Below are positions 22,222 to 31,579 of a DNA stretch of 64,000 bases, one piece after another. The position numbers and the translations under genes are program-made. The DNA lies in NCBI RefSeq assembly GCF_014905175.1, contig NC_057788.1, positions 3,534,001 through 3,598,000 of the forward strand, given 5' to 3'. The first letter of the stretch is position 1, and each line of letters opens with the position of its first letter. Source of the stretch: Aphidius gifuensis (Eukaryota; Arthropoda; Insecta; Hymenoptera; Braconidae). Under the pieces are notes generated by a model. That model saw only the letters and a list, made by a program, of their open reading frames with translations, had not been told where the DNA came from and ran no database searches.

Positions 22222-23138
22222 ATGAACATTGATAAAATAGCAATAAAAATTAATTGCTTTATAAATAAATATTTGAAATCATCAAATAAAGTAACTGCTG
22301 TTGATGAGGAAAAAAAAAAAGAACAAAATATATCAGTTTTAATTTCGAATCCAAGAATTAAATTAATAAGTGAACTTCATGGTAATAATTGCACCGTTAA
22401 AAGACCAAATAATTGGCTATCAATAATTTATTTTGAACAATATAGAAGACTAGATGAATTTATATCAAATGAATGTAAAATTATTGTCAACAATAGTTGT
22501 GAACCATCAAACTTGAAAAAATTTTGTATTGGTAGTGTAAAAAATAAATGTCAAATACAACAATTTAAAGTTGGCAGAAAATATATTGGTAATGGTATAC
22601 AATTACACTTTGATGGTTATGATGTTAAAGTTAGCAATTTATCAAAAACAAATATATTTGTTCATCCATTTGGTTTGAATCTATATCACAATAAATCACA
22701 CAAAAAAATTTATCGTGTACCACCAAGAAGTTCATTACTTATTTATAGTGATTTGTGTTTTCAACAATTGTTATCACAGTATCTCAAAAATGGACATGAA
22801 GATCCCAGAATCCTAGAAAACACATGCAAAATAAGGTAAAATATTTTTTCTAAATCAAACTTTATTAATCATTTGTTTGTTTTTTTACCTGATGTTTTAT
22901 ATGTTTTTTTGAATGAATAATTTTTATGTAAAAAAATAAAATAAACTCATCTTTTATATGTGTGTATTTTTGTTTTTTTAGGATATCTTTTACACTTGGC
23001 TGGGGTGAAGGTCATCTTTACAATGATATAACAACACTACCATGCTGGTTGGAGCTTAAACTTCATTCACCAATTGAAATTTTAAATACTGTTTTGGGAC
23101 CATCTACAACAAGACCATCACCAGTTATTTTTCGATGA
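22222..23138 (+). CDS. MH2-only SMAD-like protein, copy B
   Basis: Exons 22222-22835 and 22982-23138, joined in phase 2 (KIR|ISF), 771 nt, 256 aa. Exon 1 is exactly the same length as in copy A (614 nt) and the intron sits at the same codon. MH2 landmarks: NNWLSIIYFEQ, SNLKKFCIG, GNGIQLHFDGYDVKVSN, IFVHPFGLN, IYRVPPRSSLLIYS, ISFTLGWGEG, LPCWLELKLHSP. VPP..SLLIY is the counterpart of the IPPGCSLKIF segment of R-SMADs. The N-terminal 60 residues differ from copies A and C, with MNIDKIAIKIN instead of MG-(K/R)-K. The C-terminus TTRPSPVIFR lacks an SxS motif. No MH1. Same proposed role as copy A. Confidence 0.78.
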
Positions 23139-23421
23139 ATTTTTAAATCATTTTATCAATTATTTTCATTTTTTTAACTTGAAGAATAAATTTATATTGT
23201 ACATATTTTCAAGTTAAAAAATGATTATAAAAAAAATTGAATTTTAAATTCAATTTTTATGTATATAAATAGAATGATTAATTTTTGACCAATTCGAATG
23301 AAATTATTTTTTTTTTTAAATAATTTTTCAATAATTCAAGTAACAAGTAAAAATTCACATATTAAATTAAACTATTAAAAATATAAAATAATCATATTGG
23401 GTAAAATAAAATTCAGCAAAA

Positions 23422-24239
23422 ATGGGTTTTAGAAAATTAAAAAAGAAAATTGATACCATAAAAAAATTATTAAATATATCAAAAGAAAAACTTGATGATA
23501 CAGATAAAATTGATGAAAATAAAGAAATAAAATCAATAATTGATTCGCTATTAAATACTATTGAATTAGAATCAATTTTTGATAATTTATTAAACATAAA
23601 AAAACCTCAAAATTGGCTAACAATCAAGTATTATGAAAAAAATTATCCAACTGGTGAATTTAAATCAAATTCAAGAATAATAACTGTTGATAATAATGCA
23701 AAATCATCAATTGATAAGGATAAATTTTGTGTTGCTAATTTAAAAGGTAAATTTACAACAAATGAAAAAATTAAAAATACAAAAGAACTCATTGGAAAAG
23801 GTGTAAAAATTAATTTTGATGGTAACAATGTTATTATTGTAAATAATTCAACAACAAATTTATTTGTACATTCACTTGGTATTAATAAATTATATGGTCG
23901 TTCAGATAATTCTGTTCAACGTGTACCACCTGAAAATACAGCTGTTATATTTAGAAAATCAATATTTCAACAATTATTGTTTAATCATCTTCGGGAAGGT
24001 GATAAAAGTATAAGAGATTTATATGCCATGTGTAAAATAAGGTAAATAATTTATTTATTTATTGCTTTTTTAAATGATTAACATTTTATTTATTATTTTC
24101 ATTTTTTTTTTTAAACAGAATATCATTTAAAACGAGCCGAAATTTGGGTGATTCATCAGTAATACCAGATGTACCATGTTGGTTGGAACTTCAACTGAAT
24201 ATTCCACGTGGAATTTTGGATTCTATTATATTAAAATAA
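23422..24239 (+). CDS. MH2-only SMAD-like protein, copy C, with altered L3 loop
   Basis: Exons 23422-24041 and 24119-24239, joined in phase 2 (KIR|ISF), 741 nt, 246 aa. The N-terminus (MGFRKLKKKIDTIKKLLNIS) is clearly related to that of copy A. MH2 landmarks: NWLTIKYYEKN, VDNNAKSS, KFCVANL, IGKGVKINFDGNNVIIVNNS, LFVHSLGINKLYGR, SVQRVPPENTAVIF. In exon 2 the GWG of the L3 loop, present in A, B and conventional SMADs, is replaced by a Ser/Arg/Asn sequence (ISFKTSRNLGDSSV) before VPCWLELQLNIP. L3 carries the receptor-specificity and phosphoserine contacts in SMADs, so this copy may have lost that function. The protein stops at ILK right after the last helix. Its stop lies 291 bp from the stop of the convergent FAS-like gene. 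Confidence 0.77.
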
Positions 24240-24530
24240 TGAAGAACAAAATCGATTTCCATATAACATCCTGAATTTTGTTTTTTTTTTTTTAACAATT
24301 TAATGATTTGACTTGAGCAATTAATAGTTTTTAATTTGTAAATTACTTTTCTTTTAATTAACTATTTATTATGTATTTTAATATTAAATTTCTTTTAATT
24401 AATTTACTAAAAGACACGAAATTATGTTAATTAATAATATCGCATTTTTCATTTAATAAATAAATTATTAAAAATGGTTTATATATTTTTTTTTATTTCC
24501 CAATTAAATGATAGTGACTTAAAAGTATAT

Positions 24531-27524
24531 TTAATTATTTTTTGCTTTCATATTTTTTAATTTATCAAATGTAAGATTTTTTATATCATGATTTGATAGG
24601 TAAATATTGAATTGAAGCTGAAGTGTTTGTTTAATTTCAAATAACATCATAGAATCCATGCCTAATTCAAATAGTGGTTTATTTTTTAAAATAGCTTCAT
24701 CATCTTGATATCCCATAATATTCAAAATACTCATGAAAATATTTGATTTTTCTGATTTAAAATGATTTTTCATTTTTTTTGAAACAATACTACTTGCAAC
24801 AATTGTTTTTGATTGCAGCAGAAAATCATCAAGTAGTTGTAAACATGAATATATTTTTTGTTGAATAGTTCCACCAATTTCAAGTTCTTTTTTAGATTTT
24901 TTTTGCATTCTTGCAACAATTCCAGCATCACCAATAGCTGCCCATTGAATAACCAATGCTGGAAATCCTTCTTTCTTTCTTATTTCACATATTCTTTCCA
25001 TAATGCTATTTGCCATACCATAATTTGTTTGTCCCTCATTGCCTTTGCCACATGCAACTGATGAAAATACAACAAAATATCGAAGAGTTGGACAAATTAT
25101 TCTTGTTAATTTATCAAGATTAATTGTACTCCAAGCTTTTGATTTAAATGATTCTTTAAAATTTTCAATTATTTGATTTTTAAATAATCTATCAATAAAA
25201 ACAGCTGCAAGATTAAAAATACCATCAATTGGTGCAATCTTTGTTGCTTCATTGAGAATATCAATACAATCCTCATAATTGCAAACATTTTTATCACAAA
25301 TTATAACAACTTTTGTACCACATGATTCCCATTGTTTAATTCGCATCAATTGATATCCATTTTTAATGCCTGAACGACATGTTATTACAAGATTTTTAGC
25401 ACCACGAAGAACAAGCCAATTTGCTAATTCTAAACCTAGTCCACCAAGACCACCAATGATCATGTAACATTTATCTTTCAGACAATTAAAATATGGATAT
25501 GTTGGTATTGATATTTTTTGTAAATTTTTATCATCCAATATTTGTATTAAAATTTTTCCAATATGTTTTCCATTGTCCATATCACGAAATGCATCTTCCA
25601 ATTGATTTTTCGAATAAACCATTCTTGCAAGTGGCTTTATAACATCACTATCTAAACCATCTTGAATAAGTTTATTCAATTTTAATTTTTCATCAGTATT
25701 TCCATGTAATAAATTGTCAAATAAAATTTCATGTAAACTTATGTTTTTTGATAAAATATCAGTCATTTGTATTGATGTATCATTTGACATAATAATATTT
25801 CCAATTTTAATAAATCTTCCTTTATTAGCTAGACATTTTATTGATGCTTTAAATGTATTTTCAGTTGATGAATTTAAAACAATATCAACACCTCTGCCTT
25901 TGGTTGATTTTAATATCATATTTTCAAAACTTGAATCTCTTGAATAACCAATATGATCATCAAGAATTTGAGGAAATTTATTTTTTATAAATTTTCTTTT
26001 TTCTAGTGTTCCAACAGTTGTAAATATTTCACAATTTTCATTCAATGCAAGGATAATTGCTGCTTGTCCAACACCACCAGATCCAGAATGAATTAATATT
26101 TTTTCACCTTTTTTTATATTTCCATTGATATAAAGAGCATAATATGCAATACCATATGCACATGGTACAGTTGCTGCATCTTCAAAACTCCAATTATCTG
26201 GAATTTTCCAAGACAAATTACGATCAACAATAGCTAAATTTGTGATGCTTCGTGATGTCATGAGACCCATAATTTTTTTATTTTCAATATCAACACCAGA
26301 GTATTCAATACCTAGCATACATTCTTCTTCAGCTTTATTACGTGCAATTGTTTCGATTGGAATTTTTCTAGTTGCCACCATAACATCACGATAGTTGATT
26401 GCTGAATAAATAATTTTAACTAAATCAGGATGATTAAAATCTTCAGTAATTGGTCCATCTAACCATTTTAAAGTACTTAAATTACCACGAGTTAATACAT
26501 TTGCCCAGCCATGATATTTATTTTTTAAAATTGGCTTTGGTAATTTTAAATGACAATAAGTACCCCAAGTATTTCCTGGACGTAATACATTCATTACTAA
26601 ATCAAGATTCAATTGATTTTTATATAAAGGATGTGATAAATCAAAGTCTGGAGCATTTGGATCTTGCAATACAAATCCTCGAATTTTTTCACCAATTTTT
26701 TCTTGTCGTAGGCTTGTTAATAATCCTAACATTCCACTTTTAAAATTTTTTTCACTAACTAATATAATTTTTTTTTCATTTTCCATTTCTAATTTTAGAA
26801 CATCTTGTAATTTATTAAACCATAATAAATTATCATCAACTTCAATAACTATTAAGTCATTTTTTATTGTTTTTTTTTCATGTTTTCTCAACAACATTAT
26901 TGATAAATTTTCTATAACTTTTTTAAATATAATATTAACATTATATTTTGATAATAAATTTTTTAAAATTTCAGGTTTTGAAATGTTACTTGTTTTTTCA
27001 ATTGTCAAGATAAAACCATCATCTCTAATACTTGCAAGTATCGTTGATATTTTATTAGAAAATAATATATTTTTTCCACTTGCCATCAGGGCGTTTGAGT
27101 CTGTTAATTTTATAAATTCAATAATTTTAACAGACTGAGGAAGATTGTCTAATGATTTAATAGTCTGACAATTATTGTCAATGACTATTTCAATTTCAGT
27201 TCCAAGGTGAATATTATCATTGGTAGTTTGAACAATTATTGGTGAAAGTAAATCTTTAACATTATCACTGTCATTTGTATCAAGAAATTCAAATATTTTA
27301 ATAAACTTATCAAGATTATTTTCCAATGCTAAATGTGTAGCTACACGAATGGCTTCTTCCAGTGTAATTTTTTCATCATCAATGTTTGCAACAAATTCAT
27401 AGTATTCTAATGATATATTTGATTGTTTTTTTCGTGAAATAATACTTGTTCCAATACCTCTAATTTCCACACCTTTTGAAATTACAATATCGTAATTTTT
27501 ATTGTAAATTGCTGATACTGATTT

Positions 27525-27555
<31 letters not shown>

Positions 27556-28244
27556 GACAAATTACAAATATCATCTTCATGAGCTTTTACATCAATAACA
27601 AGTTTTTCAATCGAACTTGGAATAATTAAATTTTCTGTATTTACTGATAAAATTTTCAACTGTATTAAACTGTCCAAAAATGTTATCCAGTTATTATTCC
27701 AGATAAATTTACCACAAGTTTTATTTATTGAGCAACTTTTTATACCTTGAAATACACCAGTATAATAATATCCACGAACTTGACATTCTTGATAAATATC
27801 TGAATTGTTCATTTGTTCAGCATCTTTTTCTTCTTCAATATTAACAGCTGTACCAATTTTTTCAACAGATGAATCAATCATCTGATGAATGTATCCTGTA
27901 ACAATTGTTGTTTTACCATCAATAATTTTAAAATTTCCTGTTTTTTTTTCAATTGTTATTATTAATTCATTAATTGTTTTATTATTCAATGAAGTTGCTT
28001 GTATCAATTTTACATTTTCAAATACAACTGATATATTATTATACGGTTCACCAATAATCATTGCAAAAGTTTGCCAAACAAATACCAAATAACCAGTTGT
28101 TGGAAGTAAAATTCTACCATTAATACAATGTTCCAACATAAATTTATACTTTTCATCTTGAGTATTAATTTTAATTTTTCTTCTAATAGATTCTAATTTT
28201 TCATCATTATTATTTTCAATAACAATTTCTGCTGGAGGATTCAT
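24531..28244 (-). CDS. Truncated FAS-like protein: DH-ER-KR-ACP only
   Basis: Uninterrupted 1237-aa ORF in animal fatty acid synthase order but missing the first and last domains. Dehydratase about 30-225 (HCINGRILLP with H39; partner DSLIQ with D191), non-catalytic linker about 300-520, enoyl reductase about 600-900 (NADPH motif GSGGVGQAA, 721-729), ketoreductase about 925-1115 (GGLGGLGLE, SS at 1061, NYGMAN with Tyr1075), acyl carrier about 1165-1232 (GMDSMM, phosphopantetheine Ser1198). There is no ketosynthase or acyltransferase before it and no thioesterase after. The ORF start follows a TTTTCAG acceptor, and the predicted upstream exon has an in-frame TAG, so no N-terminal domains are hidden there. 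It could process acyl chains made by a separate enzyme. A 10-Asp run is microsatellite-encoded. Confidence 0.85.
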
Positions 28245-28975
28245 TTCTGAAAAAAAAAATATTTAGATTATTAATTAGACTAGAATTATAAATTAATTAA
28301 TAATTATGAATAAAAATTAACACTGATAAAATAAAATACTGATATTAAGTAAAAAATTATTATGTGAAAAATATTTTTATAATTTAAAAGAGCTTTAAAT
28401 TTGATAGATTATTACCTGAGTAAGTGATCAACTTAGCTTTTGTCTACTGTATCGAAAATTATAATTCCTGGTTATTTATGATTTTTATATTATAAAATAT
28501 ATTCAAATTGATTTAAATATATGCAATAATTCATAAAAGTGTCAATACTTATCTGTTCTTTTCATGTCTTATCTTTTTTTTCCTACTTATAAATTATACT
28601 TTTATGAATTAACGTCAATCAAATTTGTTATTTAATTTATCTAAGATTTTAATAAAATTGAATATTCATGAAAGTGATAAAAAAAAATTTATATTTTTTA
28701 TTTATTCAACTATTATTTTGTAAATATTTTATTAAATTTACTGGAGGATGCAAAAAAAAAAATCCTGGGATAGAAGTTTTAATTGTTAAAATTGAATTTA
28801 AAAAAAAACCGCCATAAAATTTGTGAATGAGCGCTACCATACCGGTCACACACAAAATACCGCCATTTACAATTTTAGTGAGTTCCCTATCTTTCCCTAT
28901 TTTTTATTCTCCAACACGCGATTCCCAGCGATTCCATTGAATTCATTTTTTTTCCTTCCTTTCCAAACTGCTAAC
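28245..28975. other. Divergent promoter region of the FAS-like gene and RpL7
   Basis: On the minus strand a non-coding first exon of the FAS-like gene probably ends at 28416 (CAG|GTAATA donor) and splices to 28246. A TATAAAAA-like box lies near 28485. On the plus side, CCGCCATAAA (about 28809) and CCGCCATTT (28860-28868) precede the RpL7 start. No other ORF. Confidence 0.5.
28950..28972 (+). promoter_or_regulatory. RpL7 pyrimidine-rich 5' end (TOP-like)
   Basis: The run TTTTTTTTCCTTCCTTTCC, ending a few bases before the RpL7 ATG, resembles the terminal oligopyrimidine start used by ribosomal protein genes for growth-dependent translation. The exact start site is not provable from sequence. 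Confidence 0.5.
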
Positions 28976-30766
28976 ATGGTCGAAACGTAAGTTTTCATTT
29001 TCTCTTTAAATCAATCAACATCAATTAAATTAATGAAAATAATGCAATAAATTTATGTTGACCTTGAATTGCCAATTATTATGTTATTTATAAAATCATT
29101 ATTTTTTATAATAATTTTCTATCAAGTGCAGTTTTTGTGATTATAAAATGTGCTTGGTGTCTGGTCACTTCAATGGCCACTATAAAAAGAAAAAAAAGAA
29201 TTAAATTATTATTAATTAATAAATTAATGCAAATTTTAATTTTGCAATATATCAAGTGTTACAATTTTTTCTAAATCAACATAAAATCAGTGATGAAAGA
29301 TTAAACAATTAAACAATTTTATTCTCATAACCTCAAAAAACTTGTCAACCACATTTTTTTAGTTTTTTTTTATCCAATAATTTATAATAATAATGTGTGT
29401 GTTATTTTTTGATACAGCAAGACCACCAAAGCTGAGGCTCCAAAAAAGCTTCCAGCAGTTCCGGAGTCAATCCTTAAGAGAAAACTCCGTCGTACCACCC
29501 AAAAGGCTCAACGCCTCCAGGTCTCCATTAAGGTAATTTCAAGTTTCTTTTATTTATAAATTTTCATTCAGCTGAAAATATAATAAACTTGATTTATTGT
29601 TGTTATTGTTATTGTCATTGTTGTTGTTGTTTTAGGCTCGTGCTGCTCACTACAAAAAGAGAACTGAGTACTTTAAACGTGCTGAAAAGTACGCTAAAGA
29701 ATATCGCCAACAAGAACGAAATGAAATTCGTTTGAAAAGACAAGCAAAGACCAAGGGAAATTTCTATATTCCCGGTGAAGCTAAGCTTGCATTTGTCATT
29801 CGTATTCGTGGGTTAGTTGAATAAAAAAAACAAAATTAATTTTAATGTTGATATTTAGATAAATATATTAATTGTTGTTTTTAATTTTATCTAGTGTTAA
29901 CCAAATTGCACCAAAACCAAGGAAGATCCTTCAATTGTTCAGATTGAAGCAAATTAATAATGGAGTCTTTGTAAAATTGAACAAAGCTACCATTAACATG
30001 TTGAGAATGATTGAACCATATATCACATGGGGATATCCAAATTTGAAATCAGTCAAAGAATTAGTTTACAAACGTGGATTTGCCAAGATTGATCGTCAAA
30101 GAATCCCAATAACTTCAAACAGTCTCATCCAAAAAAAATTGGGTAAATTGATTTTTTTATTAACTACATTTTTTTATTTTTAATTGATGATTATTCTATA
30201 ATGGTTTTTAATATTTTTATATTAATAAAAATCAATTTAATTTGCTTTGTTTATTGTGTATATGAATAATTATTAATTTAATTTTTTTTTCTATCTAAAT
30301 TAGGACGTGCTGATATTATCTGTACTGAAGATTTGATCCATGAAATTTTCACTGTTGGCAAAAATTTCAAATACGCCAGCAACTATCTTTGGCCATTCAA
30401 GGTAATATAAAATTTTAATAATTGTTTTGTTGATTTAAATTGACATAGGCATGGTAATAAATTTATCAATTATTTATCAACCTCCTACTATGTCAAAGAA
30501 TAATCCAAGATTTTTATTTATTTTTGCTAAAATAATTATTATTTTAACTTGATAAAAATCTTAAACATGATTCATCAATAAAAAAATTTATAATTTTATG
30601 TTATTTGCAATCTGAATGAATTTTAATGTTTGATTATTTTTTTATTTTTAAATAGCTCAACACACCAACTGGAGGATGGAGAAAGAAGACAAACCACTAC
30701 GTCGAAGGTGGTGACTTTGGTAATCGTGAAGATCGTATCAACGAACTCCTCAGACGAATGGTTTAA
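28976..30766 (+). CDS. RpL7: Ribosomal protein L7 (uL30)
   Basis: Six coding exons: 28976-28986, 29418-29532, 29636-29811, 29895-30142, 30304-30401, 30656-30766; 759 nt, 252 aa. The first exon encodes only MVE plus part of Thr. The sequence matches eukaryotic L7: PESILKRKLRRTTQKAQRLQV (basic N-terminal helix), AKTKGNFYIPGEAKLAFVIRIRG, PKPRKILQLFRL, ATINMLRMIEPYITWGYPNLKSV, GRADIICTEDLIHEI, and C-terminal NREDRINELLRRMV. It is a structural component of the cytosolic 60S subunit. Codon use is richer in C-ending codons than its neighbours, as expected for a highly expressed gene. The last intron hosts a candidate H/ACA snoRNA. AATAAA occurs at 30778-30783, 12 bp after the stop. Confidence 0.97.
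30440..30570 (+). ncRNA. Candidate H/ACA box snoRNA in the last RpL7 intron
   Basis: About 131 nt inside intron 30402-30655. First hairpin: TTGACATAG (30440-30448) pairs with CTATGTCAA (about 30488-30496). It is followed directly by AGAATA (30497-30502), matching the H box ANANNA. Second hairpin: AAGATTTTTAT (about 30507-30517) pairs with ATAAAAATCTT (about 30552-30562). It is followed by ACA (30565-30567) and three more bases. Hairpin, H box, hairpin, ACA, three nucleotides is the H/ACA layout, and ribosomal protein introns are common hosts. The target uridine was not worked out. Confidence 0.65.
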
Positions 30767-31579
30767 AACTTGAAATGAATAAAACTAAATTAAAAATAAT
30801 ATTTTCAATTGTGTTGTTGTTGTTTTTTTTAAATTATTAATTAAGGTACATATTTCCACAGTGATGATACTTATAAATAAATAAAAATCATTCAAATAAA
30901 TGCTATGCTTAGAGATTACAACTCAATTCACTTTTAGTATTTTTTCTTGATAGACAAAAGTTCTAAAATCTAACAGTAATTAATAAATTTAAGTTTATTA
31001 TTTTTATACAATATATAAAAAAAGTTAGCTACATGTGTAATTGAAATTTGCTTATTAAATGAAATTTAATCAACACATTACAAATTTAAAACATTTGTTG
31101 ATAAATTAATTCAAGAGAAAAATAATCATTTAAAATTCTAGAAAATATACAAGTAATTAATTATTAATGTGTCTGATAATTGTTGCTCAATGATTGGCTA
31201 CTTGATACCATCTACAATGAAATCTAATCAACCACTTGTTAAATGATAACAAGACTTGTCTCTCTACACATGTTGTTTATCTCTCTCTGTCTTTCTCATT
31301 AACAACAACAAAGACCGACTTATCCATCATTCACAATAATAATTACAGATGCTGTACAACTTGAAAATAAATAGTTTTTTTTTCCCATTAAAAAAAATAT
31401 ACACTATAGTATAATAATATGATGATAGCATGTTTTGACATCAGTCATTTAAAATGGCGGTATTGTAATCGCTCATTGTGAATATTAGTTGTTTTTTTTT
31501 TTCTGTTTATGAAAATATTTGTTATTGTTAGACATTGATGATATATATTTTTATGATAAATAATAATTAGTTATAAATA
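30767..31579. other. Spacer between RpL7 and mib1
   Basis: Holds the RpL7 poly(A) region and the mib1 5' region. 31140-31330 is slightly GC-richer with a CTCTCTCTGTCTTTC tract. AAAATGGCGG at 31451-31460 lies 120 bp upstream of the mib1 ATG. No ORF. Confidence 0.5.
31451..31460 (+). promoter_or_regulatory. YY1/Pho-like AAAATGGCGG motif upstream of mib1
   Basis: Identical 10-mer to the one upstream of the Piwi gene (18823-18832); its complement occurs at RpL7 and in the large mib1 intron. AANATGGCGG is the known YY1/Pleiohomeotic binding core and is common at animal promoters. Confidence 0.45.

Noticed and set aside
20593..24239. Possibility that the MH2 copies are processed retrocopies
   Set aside because: All three keep an intron at the same codon and phase, so DNA-level tandem duplication is the better explanation.
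27525..27555. CAT/ATC trinucleotide run in the FAS-like ORF, considered as a possible frame break
   Set aside because: The run is in frame and encodes poly-Asp (residues 231-240); the reading frame continues normally.
29130..29190. Two small hairpins in RpL7 intron 1 resembling half of an H/ACA RNA
   Set aside because: The stems rely on G-U pairs, and no H box or ACA in the right place was found.
29288..29300. GTGATGA box-C-like word in RpL7 intron 1 (possible C/D snoRNA)
   Set aside because: No CTGA box D at a suitable distance and no terminal stem.
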